Shown: positions 44,401 through 55,679, counted from the first letter of the stretch. The stretch: 64,000 bases of DNA from Piezodorus guildinii (GCA_023052935.1 CM041297.1:85741021-85805020); one strand, 5' to 3'. Notes: a model not told the origin generated them from the sequence alone. Program-made: numbers and translations.

Positions 44401-45439
44401 GTATAGTCTTCTTTTTTTTTTTTTTTTTATAGTGAAAAAAGTGAAAACAATTATATGAGAAAAAAAAAATGTTTTATAATTATATATTTATTTCTTTTTC
44501 TTATTAATAATAGTCCTGTGAGGACAAGTTGGTATAGTATTTAAAAGCAACTCAATTAAGTTAAGCAGTATCACTTGCATATTAAGTGTATCTATACATT
44601 TTATTTATGGTTTTAATTATTAATTTTAATGCCTTACAGTTCTGATTAACGATTTTAGTTTTCTTAAGTTTGATTTGTAACATTATTTTATTTTCATTTA
44701 ATGTTTTTAATTTTTTTTTTTTAAATCGTATTATCAAGATCGCGGTTATGGATGTTCATTTTCTCCAGCTGACATAAGGAAAAATTAACGACCAAGCCGA
44801 AGTCGTATTCCAGCGAACATGAACGCGTGCTTTATTCTCAACATAAATTTTAAATCATGAACCAGTCGGTAATGCAATAAAAAAAGAGGAGAAGAGAAAG
44901 GATAAAATAAAGGATAAATATATATTTATATGTATAGAGAGGGAGGAAGTCGAAGAAAAAAACTTACAAGTGAAACAGAAATAAATAAGAATAAAATGAG
45001 ATAAAAAAGGAACAATTTAAAAAGTTGAGTCACGAAGGAGCCATAACCAAGGAGAACAAGATTAGTACCCGACCTTTTAATGGAGACCTGAAGAAAGCTC
45101 TAAGCAAAAACCCCTTCGAGTCTATTGATCTTAGTTGGTTGCTTCATGTCCTTTCAGATCTACTAGCCATCGTCATGTCATCCTCTTCGGCAAATAAATA
45201 AACCACAGTCTTCTCCAGTCTCAATCCTTTGCGCACCGGAGAAGTCTGAGTAGTGTGTGTGGTCAACCGGTTGGTGTATGTTACGATTCTTAATTCCCGT
45301 GACATAAAAGGTAGAAATAAAATGGAACTCATCCTTAGCCTTCTTTAAAAATATGTTTATGAACAAAAGTGGTGTTTTCAAATGTACATATACCCAAAAA
45401 CTTTATTTCTTTTTCTTTTTTTTAAACAGAATAACAGAA
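44401..45439. other. Unannotated stretch
   Basis: AT-rich with a poly(T) at about 44413-44429. A GC-richer part at 45020-45340 has overlapping minus frames of 62-67 codons without motifs. Confidence 0.45.
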
Positions 45440-45905
45440 GAGAGGAAATCTTATTGACAAGCTAACTTACGAGCATTTACTTACTAGAACACCAAGACCG
45501 TACTGCACACAATGTAACGTGCATATCACTATAAAACACTTACTGACAGACTGCGAGGCAATTGATAGTTGTCGGCCTTCCACATCATTCGGGTACCTTA
45601 TTAGATGACAACAGTACGTATATCCCAAATATATTTAATCATTTAAAACAAGTTAAATTACATGAATCAATTTAATTCTACCCAATTATACTAGTTATTT
45701 TATAATGATTATTTTATTCTTATTATTTATTTATTTCTCCCGTATTATCTGTATCCAAATTAAGTTATGTTTTTTATTTCATTTGTTTGCATTCATCCAT
45801 GAATTGTTTATTATTATAGTAATATCTTTGGAATAGCAATATTATACGTCGGCAAACATCACCATTGTTGTGGTGATGTACCAATAAAATAAATAAATAA
45901 AACCA
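45440..45905 (+). pseudogene. I/R1-like LINE 3' end with CCHC finger
   Basis: From about 45456 the plus strand reads DKLTYEHLLTRTPRPYC, then CTQCNVHITIKHLLTDC. This is a complete C-x2-C-x8-H-x4-C finger, which in I, R1 and jockey-group LINEs lies at the protein's C-terminus after RNase H. A stop follows at about 45607. The 3' UTR has GTTGTGGTGATGTACCAATA and ends in an (AAAT)n-type tail near 45885-45905. RT and RNase H parts are missing. Confidence 0.75.
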
Positions 45906-46012
45906 AAAACTATTATATTTTAAATGTAATAGCTTCTTTTTAAATGTTTATATTTTAAATCGTACCAACATTTTAATTATCTTAAAATATTAAAATTGTA
46001 TAATCTATTATA
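45906..46012. other. AT-rich spacer
   Basis: Nothing recognised. Confidence 0.5.
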
Positions 46013-47112
46013 GTTTTACTTTCACTTACCTTATATATACAGGACTTTTTGAATGTTTTAAAAATATTTTTCAACTGAAATACACGTTTTAAGGGGAGCC
46101 GTGGCTAAATGGCTGGCGCGATAGTTTCTCACGCCAAAAATATTGTGGGTTCAAATCCCAGTCTGGCTGGAATTTTTCAAGCTTATAATTAAATGGGGAT
46201 CCAATTACAGCCTCTTCCCCGGGTATGTGAGACCCGTCAGTCAACTGGTGGCTACTCACAAAAATAGGCGTAGGGAGTGATGACCCTACCCTATAACATT
46301 GTTTCGAGAAACGTGAGTGTATTCTCCCAGCAATTCATATCACAGGGCCAACTACATGGTCTGTCGCGACAGCGAAAAAAAAAACACTTATAAGAGGTTT
46401 TTTGTTCTTCACAGTGCAAATGAGTGAGTCTAGCTCGAAAAGGATATGTTGTTGACTATTTAATTACATATTTTAGAAGTGCAAAAAAAAAACAAAAAAA
46501 AAAAAAAACTTTTTCAGTTAAATCAGGAACCTAGATGTGCCACTTACTGCTATGCATGTTGCACTTCTCTGTGAGATATTTATAAAAAAAATTCTCTAAA
46601 GATTTTTATTAAACTCGTTAAATTGATAGAAATCTAATGGGCTTTTTATATGGTATGGTTTTATTCTGATTGCAATGGTCTGACTAGCTTAAAATGCCGG
46701 TATTTTAAATTTCTCTCCACTAAAGTATTTTGATTTTATAGATTAAAAAAAAAAAATGACCATATATCTGTTAGTATTGATGAAAAATGGATAAATATAC
46801 AATGATGAACGAATCTGATAAACAAATAATGGACAAAAGTGCAAACATTTTTATTATTATTTAGAACATATGACCAATAATATACACGCATGATGAAAAG
46901 TTAGAAAGCGTAAATTTTTAGGAAATTTTCTATCTTACATACAAAGTTCTAAAACGAAACGCAGAAAGGCGAAAAGTGCATACACTTAAATGATTATTGT
47001 AGATAATAATTTAAATTCTTATATTATTTGACAATGGGGATAATTAAAACTTTTTTTGTGCTTATAACAATGGCAATAATTATTATTTTTATTTAATGAA
47101 ATTTTTAACAGC
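46013..47112 (-). mobile_element. MITE-like repeat carrying a SINE-I
   Basis: Begins TTTACTTTCACTTACC and continues after the SINE (46091-46388) with AGCTCGAAAAGGATATG and the internal blocks ATCTAATGGGCTTTTTATAT and GCCGGTATTTTAAAT. It breaks off at TTTTTAACAGC near 47112, missing its last part. Confidence 0.7.
46091..46388 (+). mobile_element. SINE-I copy nested in a MITE
   Basis: A box TGGCTAAATGGCT (46102-46114), B box GGGTTCAAATCCC (46147-46159). The body has GGGTATGTGAGACCCGTCAG and the 3' end TGTCGCGACAGCG plus poly(A). A clean target duplication was not seen. Confidence 0.8.
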
Positions 47113-47659
47113 AGGATTCGTTACTTTAGGAGTGCTGCTACTCGTTTCGTTTCAATTATTATCCATTTGAAGAGAGAACATATTTTATTTCAGTTGAAAT
47201 CCATTGAATGGACGAATAACATCCAACAACGACACGAGATGAAATAGGCTGGTTTTACAGCCTATTTGAGCATCTTCAATGGCACTGGGGAGAAATGCGA
47301 AAGGTTTTTATATAGAGAGTGCTTTACTGCTTTGTCCACCATTCTGAGTTACGTCCGTTAGGACTAGAAGTGTCTACTGCACTCCCAGAAGGTATAAAAT
47401 TTACACCGATTTATTAATCGAATTGATTGATTTACTGAACTTCACTTGAATGGCGTATTGCAAATAAGCGAATAACAAAATGTCGAATAGCTTTCTCAAT
47501 TCAAATTTCAATAGATTTAATGATAACAATTTAAAAATGGAAATAATAAAAAAAAAACTTTTTACGGCATATTTCCATCTGTGAGAGAGTTCTAAGTGGG
47601 GTTTGCTATGTTTAAACAAACATACTTTAATTGAGATTTTTTGTTTGTTTCTTTGGCGC
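47113..47659. other. Unannotated stretch with a strong hairpin
   Basis: Contains a perfect 10-bp inverted repeat (47242-47251 with 47258-47267, loop GTTTTA). Nearby minus-strand TTGAAGATG recalls the Penelope-type hammerhead start. No gene recognised. Confidence 0.4.
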
Positions 47660-47930
47660 TGCTGTGGCTTATCGAACAATGCTAGAAGAACATGAGTCCT
47701 AAATTTTGTCTATTCAGGTTAAATTAGGATAGGGATTATTAACGAGTACCAGATATTGCAAAGGCTCAGGACCACCTTCCTACTTCTCCTTCGGAGGACG
47801 GATTAACTTAAGATTTTTGACTCTCATTCTAAAATACTAGGACCACGTGTCAGATTGGAACACGCAACTTTGGTCACAAAAGGCTGTTACGTCAGTCACT
47901 ACACTACAGATGACCCCAATAACCGAGGTT
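47660..47930 (-). mobile_element. SINE-II copy
   Basis: The reverse complement has a tRNA-like head (GTAGTGACTGACGTAACAGCC, B-box-like GCGTGTTCCAATC) and the body (GAATAGACAAAATTTAGGAC). Diverged but collinear with the family. Confidence 0.75.
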
Positions 47931-48539
47931 TTTTTCTACAGTATACATATTTTTCTTGCATTTAATTTCACTACATAATTATAATTAAGTATGAGATGGA
48001 CACACTTGTATCATAAGTAAGATATATTTGATTTTTTTTTTTTTTTTTAATCGACAATTGGACCATGGGTCATAAAAACATTTTTTTAATTGTTGTTTAA
48101 GTATCTGCTCCGCTATAACATAATGTTTTAATTGCGCTATTTTGAAATATATTAATATTTCTTTTCCTCAGGTCGTGCCGATGAATAATGTATTTATAAG
48201 TAATAAAAAGCAGAGGAAAGGACGAAATTGTTGTTTAATTTTTTTTTTTTTTTTTTTTAAAGTTCAACTTCCCTGACGTTGGAACGTTCGATTTTCAAAC
48301 ATCATTATCTGCCAATTTGACACGGCTCTCGGGAACTTGCCGTTTGAAAGAAAACTTGGAAAAGAATAAAATTAACGGCTTCTCCTCCAGTGGAAGTTAA
48401 TAAAAGTTTAAATTGTCCCATAATGAGGGCAGTGCGCGAAGCCTCTAGGGGTAAATTAATTGGCATGAAGTTCAGAATAAAAAAAAATAAAATAAAAAAG
48501 TTTTATAAAGTGATCGAAAGAGTTTAATAGTTACAGGGG
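47931..48539. other. Unannotated stretch, unique patch at 48260-48480
   Basis: T runs near 48028 and 48240 flank a more balanced patch at 48260-48480 that matches no repeat in the window. Confidence 0.45.
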
Positions 48540-48830
48540 AAGGGGGGTAGGGGTGTCAAAAGTTGGATACAGTTACAGAACGGAGCCGCGTGCCAGGATA
48601 TACGAAACTGGTCAGCTGTGTGACGTTACCATTGTCCTCACATCTGCCACTTGTCAAAGCTTAAGTGTCGCGGCGATTGCTGTGGTCGCAGGTCCCAACT
48701 CGTATTTCTGTCACGGAGACAAGCTTTAATTGTCAAAGCAAAACGATCCGTGAGAACAATTATCAGAAGTCTCGAGAGACATTTGTAAAGCCGATATAGA
48801 TCTATGTTGAAACATAATTTAGTTTATTGT
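48540..48830. promoter_or_regulatory. GC-richer unique island, function unknown
   Basis: Begins with a G-rich tract (GGGGAAGGGGGGTAGGGGTG) and continues with unique sequence containing CAGCTGTGTGACGTTACC, and twice TTGTCAAAGC with nearby AAGCTT. No open frame of note. Could be a conserved non-coding or regulatory element. Confidence 0.3.
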
Positions 48831-48832
48831 AG

Positions 48833-49109
48833 ACTTTCACTTACCTCGGTAGTTAAAATTAATGTAAGAATTATTAAATAAAGATAAAAGTTAAAAAAGT
48901 TTAAAGAGTTATATTCAGTTTCCTTAGGAATGTTAAGATAAAATAATATAACATTTTCATGTACAACCTTAACTTAATTTTATGCCTAATCCGTCACTCA
49001 ATATTACCTTCCACAAATTAGTATATAATATAACATTTTTTTCAAATATTTAGCTTTCCAACGGTATATTATACATATATATTTCCTTCCTTATATCCGA
49101 AAAAAAATC
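48833..49109 (+). mobile_element. MITE-like repeat, 5' part
   Basis: Starts GACTTTCACTTACCTCGG and continues with ATTACCTTCCACAAATTAG and CTTTCCAACGGTATATTATA, then stops near 49109. Confidence 0.75.
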
Positions 49110-49310
49110 ACCAAAAGCGGATTCTAACTTAGGAATTCGAGTAATATCTTCAATAGCTGATGGGAATATTTCGTTGGCATTTCATGTCATCGTAGCTAAT
49201 TTAGTCAAGCGCGGGGTGTGTGATAGCTAATTAAAATGAAAGTTAATTAGTCAAGCAATCATAATAAAATGTAATTACATTACATTATTGAAGAAATAAA
49301 TTTAAAACAA
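49110..49310 (+). repeat. Repeat unit abutting a MITE end, copy 2
   Basis: Similar to 38795-39016, sharing AATATCTTCAATAGCTGATG and TAATTAAA..AAGCAATCATAATAAAAT blocks. Confidence 0.8.
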
Positions 49311-49350
49311 TCTAGTGCACGCAACACCTGACTTTCACTTATCTTGTTCA
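49311..49350 (+). mobile_element. MITE-like 5' end fragment
   Basis: CAATCTAGTGCACGCAACAC and then CTGACTTTCACTTATC is the MITE 5' terminus, cut off within 40 bp. Confidence 0.65.
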
Positions 49351-50335
49351 TAAAAGACTTTGGGGGACAGGATGACATAATGAAAGAATTGGAATAAAAT
49401 AAAGAGTTTATGGCTTGGTGCAGGGTGGAGGGGACGGGTAATTTTAACTATGGCATAAATCTTCCACCCTCACTCCCCAGACCGAGAAAATCCTTGTATA
49501 GCTTTAAAAGGCGAGTTATCTTATCTTAGCTATTCCTATAATGCTTGATCGATATTCTTATTTTAGCTAGAACGTATTAGTAATTTGTAGGTTAACACAT
49601 CTAGTTTGACGTTTTCTGCCCCAGCAAGAGTAAAGAGGTTGTATGATTACGATATAATAGCAAAGAATTGGAGGACTAAAACGTAAAGATAACAGGAATA
49701 GAGGCAGCGGTCTTTTTTGGGTTGGAATCAAAGTTATATTCTTTTTGGATAAAATTAAAGGAACGACCCAGGTCAAAGATATGAGAGCTGGGAATAAGAA
49801 AACATAACATTGTTAACGAACCACTTTAGCTTAGTTTGACGCTGCTAAACCGATCGAAAAAATCAGGGAAGCTGAAATGAGCAATTGAGGCGTTGATTTC
49901 CAAAAGGTACTATATCCATTCTAGGAAATTTTACAGGAAGCGCGAAAATCTCTCATTATGGTATTATTAAACTAGCTAATTTGGGTCTTTTTGCCTTAAA
50001 ATTTAGAATTTTTTTTTTACTATAATAATAACATCATATTAAAGTTATGAAATGAATTTTTTTAGAATGATTTGGAACGAAAATAAATGCGTAATTAGTA
50101 CTTTTAGAAAATGACCGCATTTCTAAATCGCGTTTTTTAAGGACTTGAGAATTCATCAGATAACATCTGATAGAATATTTAGATTAAACTAAATGATGAG
50201 AATACAAATATGTAAAAAAATCAATTTCGTAAAAAATGTACTTTAGTACCTTTTGGAAATCAACGTCTCAATTGATTATTAAAAGTAATTGAGCCGAGAA
50301 ATCCGCGCAATATTTAGGAGTTGCGATATATAAAC
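49351..50335. other. Unannotated stretch
   Basis: Moderately GC-richer at 49350-49500, otherwise AT-rich. AAAGGTACTATAT at 49905 and its reverse-like ACCTTTTGGAAATCAACGTC at 50247 form a weak inverted pair. No family recognised. Confidence 0.45.
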
Positions 50336-50427
50336 CATTGCATTGTGAAACGCGAGTGTTAACTCCCAGCAGATCACACCGCGAGGCCCAGGGCATGCAC
50401 GGCCTGTCACGCCACTGAAACAAAAAC
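50336..50427 (+). mobile_element. SINE-I 3' fragment
   Basis: CATTGTGAAACGCGAGTGTT, CACACCGCGAGGCCCAGGGC and GTCACGCCACTGAAAC match the last 90 bp of 39640-39937. Confidence 0.8.
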
Positions 50428-50520
50428 ATATATAAACTAGTAATTTGGTCCACCTGACGATTAAATGATTAATAAGAAGGACATATTCAACAAGGCAGAA
50501 AACCATCGCCAAGAGTAAGA

Positions 50521-50533
50521 ATGGTCCACGTTT
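50521..50533. repeat. Target-site duplication of SINE-II
   Basis: ATGGTCCACGTTT, repeated exactly at 50835-50847. Confidence 0.9.
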
Positions 50534-50834
50534 GTTTGTTTGTTTGTTTATTCGTTTAACGTCACTTTTATGCAAGTAAGGCTAATCGGACGATGCTACA
50601 GTGGAAGTCCTAAATTTTGCCTATCCAGGTTTTATTAAGATAGGTTTTATATCTTTAACGAGTACCTGACATCGCACAGGCTCGGGACCACCTTTTAACG
50701 TCCCCTCCGCAGGACGGCGTAACTAAGGATTTTTTACTCCCATTAAAACATCCTAGGACCACCTGCGGGTTTGAACCCGTGACCTTTGGCTTGGGAGGCT
50801 GTTACGCTAGCCACCCAGCTACAAGTGATCCCTG
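50534..50834 (-). mobile_element. SINE-II, full length with target duplications
   Basis: A 301-bp element, read on the minus strand. The head is tRNA-like with an A box TAGCTGGGTGGCTAGCG and B box GGGTTCAAACCCG. The body includes TAATGGGAGTAAAAAATCC and ACCTGGATAGGCAAAATTTA, the 3' end is AAAGTGACGTTAAACGAATA, and the tail is (CAAA)n. Perfect 13-bp target duplications bracket it. It is the least decayed copy of this family here and the best reference for it. Confidence 0.9.
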
Positions 50835-50847
50835 ATGGTCCACGTTT
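50835..50847. repeat. Target-site duplication of SINE-II
   Basis: ATGGTCCACGTTT, identical to 50521-50533. Confidence 0.9.
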
Positions 50848-51543
50848 TATAGATACATCACTTGAAAAAATTCTTATCGTGATCTGGAATCTAGATTTTT
50901 AAAAACCTTTAGTGAATATTACATCATGTGTTCCGAACAGAACACCTTAAAGTAGGAAGATATGCTGATCTCGTTTTATTAAAATGATTGAATCATAGCT
51001 ACGTTTTGGAACTTAGGTGCCGGATCTATAAGGGATTTAAAAACGTTCAAGAGAGAGAATTGGACTACTACGGACTGTCGACTCCGTGTTGAATCGACAT
51101 TGACTTAGCCCTTAACGAACAAAGATGCTATTTTTATACCCCTCATTTCTCCTTACTCCCCCTCACAAGTTTGGAATTAGAGCTTGAAAGGAATCACTTC
51201 GGCTGTTGGATCGAATCAATGGACATTGTCTCCGATAAAGGAGTCAATGCTAAGCGGAGCTTTTTCCAAACGATGTACAATTATAGAGCTTCCAAAAAGA
51301 ACTCTATAAAAACACAAAAATCCTTCGATTGTATAAGTTGATGAACCGTCATCTATATTTAGGTGAATTGAATAATGAATTAAACGATATTTGCACCATG
51401 AGAAGTACAACATAGCAGTCAAAACTATAGTAATTCAATTCGTTTCTTATATTGTAGTTAAATGTTTAATTTTTGCTTCTTCTTCAATAAATCAATCTTC
51501 TTCTATAAAGTGTAGATTCTTTTAGGTGAAGGTCAATTTCTAT
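50848..51543. other. Unannotated stretch
   Basis: A somewhat GC-richer part at 51000-51300 carries no recognised repeat or gene. Confidence 0.5.
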
Positions 51544-51682
51544 GAATAAAATTGGAGGCTGATTTCTACTTTTTAGATCAAATTAGTTCCTTTGCACCTG
51601 AAGATGGCATTGTAGCCGGAACGTAGTGCAAGTATTTTCAATAAAAGAGTGGTGATGTATAAATCAGCCTCCAATTTTATTC
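51544..51682 (+). ncRNA. Hammerhead-ribozyme-like motif inside a perfect inverted repeat
   Basis: Outer 22-bp arms (51544-51565 and 51661-51682) are exact reverse complements. Between them, TTGCAC (51592-51597) and GTGCAA (51626-51631) form a closed stem I around CTGAAGA (51598-51604), a GGC/GCC stem II with loop ATTGTA, and GGAACGTA (51618-51625). This is the layout of small Penelope-associated hammerhead ribozymes, which have almost no stem III and are reported to cleave as dimers. The core shows GGAA instead of GAAA, and one extra base precedes stem II, so present activity is uncertain. Confidence 0.5.
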
Positions 51683-51845
51683 TATCTTCTTCTTTCGCGT
51701 TCGCTCGCAGGACTTCTTCAGAGACTGTCAAGAGAAATCATTGTAATATTATTTACATAATAATTGTCTTCAAATATTAATTATTTCTTATAGAATTTTA
51801 TTAATTAATATTAAATATTTGATTTATAATTGAATGAACTGTAAA

Positions 51846-52075
51846 TTAAATTAAAACGTCTTATGAACTGCTTCATAAGATTTATTTTCGGAGCCCGCAG
51901 ACGTGACCTAATTTCTGGCTATTATACCAACTTAAAATGGCTTTATCCTTCTGTACGACGACCATATTTCCATGGTTTTTAACTATACAATACTTTGAAA
52001 AATGGAAAACCTTCCTACATAACTGAGCTTCTTACTCTCCGTTCTGGTATCCATTCGTTAAATACTAGAACCCAA

Positions 52076-52157
<82 letters not shown>

Positions 52158-52300
52158 TATATTTATACCCCCATCACAAAAACAGTTTCCTTTCACAAAT
52201 CGTTTATCGTTCGTTCCTCATCCTTCTGGGATTCGCATCCTATCTCTAGCAGTAAAGCCACCTCTCTTTCTTTCTTTAAACATCAACTCCTTCCCTACCC
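51846..52300 (+). pseudogene. CR1/L2-like LINE fragment split by (AT)n
   Basis: Same family as 29945-30864. Translation gives LMNCFIRFIFGARRRDLIS, then LKWLYPS and [17 protein letters not shown] with LNTRTQS. After an (AT)n block at 52077-52168 it resumes as [19 protein letters not shown] frameshift lies near 51980. The (AT)n block sits where the other copy has a short GTATATGG coding sequence. Confidence 0.75.
52077..52168. repeat. (AT)n microsatellite within LINE coding sequence
   Basis: AT run with a single C interruption near 52152. It is flanked on both sides by LINE coding sequence. Confidence 0.95.
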
Positions 52301-52352
52301 CTAATCGTGTCACAATCTTCCGTTCCAGTAAAAAATATAATATAAAATTATG

Positions 52353-52362
52353 TATATATATA

Positions 52363-52460
<98 letters not shown>
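52353..52460. repeat. Compound (AT)n(GT)n microsatellite
   Basis: AT run with a TGTG interruption near 52368, ending in GT repeats at 52437-52460. Confidence 0.95.
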
Positions 52461-54139
52461 CGTATAAATTTGCAAAGATTTATGGATGTATTGAATAGTT
52501 GGTCTTTTTTATTTTATTTTTTTTAATGTAACCAAACCAGAATAATAAAAAAATTCATTCATTCATTAAAAAAAAATTAATATATTAAAAGTTTTATGAA
52601 ATGAGAGATAAATGCATTTACACAAAGGGTGGACACATCATTTTTATTTATTAATTATATGAAATTAATTTTCTTAGGTTAATTTTACAAGTAGTTTAAG
52701 TAATTTATCATCGCGGCTACTCGTACCACATAATCAATACAAAAATACCTTAAATAAATATGGATGTACGCCACTCAAAATTTGAGAAATAAAACATTTA
52801 ACATTTATTAACTTTGATACACTATATGATTTTTTTTTACTCGATAGATACAGCAGTAAAATTCTGTAACAGAAAACTGAGTCAAATTTACTTGCGCCCA
52901 CACAAATTTTAGCCTAGAATCACCTTAAGAAGAAAATTACTCTTTATCGGACCTATTTAAGCGAAAGATTTAAAAAGCTATAAGGATAAGAAGTTAAGTA
53001 AAAAGGAGTTTGTTCCTTTATTGGGTAAACTTTAATCTAATGCGGGAGGAGGACTGGGAGAGGGAGGGAGGGATTGAAAGATGTTAGGGCCAAATGGGAA
53101 ACGATAAATAAACGGAATGGGAAACCGGCCGATAATTCCAACATTTTAATGGCACCTTATCTTAGATAGCTTTGGTCGTGGTTAATCTTTGTCTATGTCC
53201 TCGGTATTTAGTTTATCTAAAGTTTCTACTCTCGTGTCAAATCGTTTAATATTACTGATAATAATCTTATAGTAAAATATATAGCCTTCCATGGTTGTTC
53301 CAGAAAGGCAGATATCACACTTTAATAAGGGATAACAACCATGTTATATATGGATCGATAAAAAGAAAAAATAAATGAATAATCCGAGGTCGAAACCCTT
53401 TTGTTTTACCCTGCGAATTATTCTTCCATTGCGGATCTGCAAATAAACGAAACCCGTATAGAAGAAATACTACGGGAGATAAGAAATCTGCTCCTCCACC
53501 TGATCGGGGAATAGGGTCAGGAAGAAACAATGCTACGAGGGAAAAGCCACAAGACGTTTAATTGTCAAAAGGAAAAAGTATACCAGGACAAAGGACCGGG
53601 AAAAAAGACGCAGAAAGATTAAGTTTTCTATTTTTCCAGGGAAACAACGGGCAGTTTTGCTGGATATTAAAAAGATTGGAAACGACACGAGTACTTACTT
53701 ATGGAACAATAGGAAGTTAAAGAAATACATTTTTATTCAGAATCAGCGTTACAATGATATATACTCTTCGTTTCTTATATCCATATGTACATTTTCATAT
53801 AAAAAAGGGATTGAAGAGGACGAAATTAAACTGTAAGTTATGTAGTTATTTGAGAAAGCTGTGTAATTGGATATAGTTTTAATCCTGATTCCTGTGGTAT
53901 AGTGGCTTGAACTTAAGCAAGTTATTATTCACTACTTATGGTGCTTAGTTATTCTATGAGGATGATATTTAATATAAAACCTAAACCGGACCTCAACTAT
54001 TAGAGATAGCTTTCCCTTAAGTAACTGGAGTGTTGTCCATAGTAGTATTAATCTTATTTCTATACTATTATGTATGAACGAAATCATTAAAAAATATATA
54101 TCAGCAACTAAAAAAATAAAACTTTAATATTGCTTTAAT
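52461..54139. other. AT-rich unannotated stretch
   Basis: No family recognised. A G-rich tract (GGGAGAGGGAGGGAGGG) lies at 53056-53072. A 71-codon minus frame at 53315-53530 has no motif. Confidence 0.5.
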
Positions 54140-54415
54140 AAAGTTATATTTTCGTTTCGGATGGCGTGATTGACCATGTAGCACCTTGTACGCGCGATGT
54201 AGCTTTCCAGGATTCCACATCGCGATCCTCGGTGATAAGACATTTTTTCGGAATGGCCACCAGCTGGCTGATAAGCACCACATAGGTAGAGGCTGCGAGT
54301 GAATTCCTATTTAATTATATGCTTAAAAATACCTCTCGGGACTTGGATTCGAATTTACTATCTTTGAAGTGGAAGAATAGCATGCTAGCCACACAGCCAT
54401 AGGCTTCCTATAATA
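54140..54415 (-). mobile_element. SINE-I copy
   Basis: The reverse complement has the head TATGGCTGTGTGGCTAGC, B-box-like AAATTCGAATCCAAG, and the body with CAGCCAGCTGGTGGCCATTC. It is diverged. Confidence 0.75.
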
Positions 54416-54473
54416 AGGCCTATTTATCTCCTCTAAATAGTTACTTAACAAATAATTTGATACGTGTTTTGCC

Positions 54474-54988
54474 CAATAACGACAATGTAAAATTTAATGG
54501 ACTTTCATATCATGTATGTTTCATCCTGATTGAAATAGTGTGACAGAGCTTAAATGTCGATATTTCTATTTTCTTCTTCTAAAGTACCTTTAATTTTGCA
54601 TATTTCAAAAAATTAGGCACATCATCTTATTATCATTGATGAATAACGGCTAAATATGCAATTTTGAAAAAGAACTAAAGGAGAAAAGTGCAAAGATATT
54701 TTTTTATGCAATTTTTGTCTTTTTGAACATAAGAATAGATTTGTTTAAAAAAAAGTTATCTAATACACGGAATTGTAAAGTCTAATAGAGAGTGATGAAA
54801 ATCCGATAAAACAAACTGATTGTTGCAGAAAAAAATATAATAGACTATTCGGTAAAACACATATTTCTATTCAAATCCAATTTAATTAATTATTTAACAA
54901 TTTTTTTTTATATCTAAATGTATTTAAAAATTCTTTAATTGAGTTTAACTAGGTAAATGAAAGTCGTGTGTTGCTCGCATCAGATTTT
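54474..54988 (-). mobile_element. MITE-like repeat, 5'-half copy
   Basis: From CAATGTAAAATTTAATGGAC to AATGAAAGTCGTGTGTTGCT and CAGATTTTT. The half with the GT tract is missing. Confidence 0.7.
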
Positions 54989-54996
54989 TTATATAT

Positions 54997-55172
54997 AAGA
55001 ATATTAATATAGATTTATAATATACCGTTGGGAAGGTAAATATTTTAAAATACATGTTATCTTATATAAACTGTTTTGGAAGGTAATGTAAAGCGAAGAA
55101 TCGTTTTTTCGAACTATAAATTGATTTTAATAACCGATGTAAGAGAAGGTTGTACGCACTATTTTTTTTATT
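54997..55172 (-). mobile_element. MITE-like repeat, internally deleted copy
   Basis: TTATAATATACCGTTGGGAA and a shortened end with GTAAGAGAAGGTTGTACGC directly follow the previous copy in the same orientation. Confidence 0.6.
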
Positions 55173-55679
55173 TTTTCTTCGGTGCGGAACTGCATAGTTT
55201 GTTCTATGAATACTTACGTAACTCTGAGCTACAGATATCCTAATGAAAAGCCTATTCGGGAGGACAAAGCTATAACAAAGATTGAGATTCCCCTGAGGCA
55301 CAATCACCTGTGGTTTTTGCCCCAGCCCGTTATCGTATAATGACTGCCCTACTACCTGCCTTCCGACCTCTTCCAATTCTTCCTACCTCCCTAGCCCTGT
55401 CTCAACGTATTAAAAATATCGATCTCATCTCTGTACACACACAAAACTGTTTACATTTATAAAACAAGTCATATAACTTATAAGTTGTTGCCGAACTTTT
55501 TCTACGGTAATTAATGACTCTACTATGAAGTATAAATAGCAATCTCGTACATAAAACAAATATAGATAAGTAAATGTTAGCACGTCCCACGGACAACTCG
55601 GAGGATCGTGGGGAATAGTTTGAATGAAAATTTCAAAATTAAGATTTAAGAAATTAAGATACGATGCTTTTGGTTTAGT
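55173..55679. other. Possible LINE coding remnant, unclassified
   Basis: GC-richer at 55190-55440, upstream of a LINE-type UTR. No frame gives a clear RT motif. Overlapping minus frames reach 104 codons but look like chance. Confidence 0.3.

Noticed and set aside
52218..52475. Open frames with long Ile-Tyr or Thr-His runs across (AT)n and (GT)n tracts
   Set aside because: They are translations of microsatellites. The same applies at 30726-30920, 51995-52249, 57945-58232 and 39236-39514.
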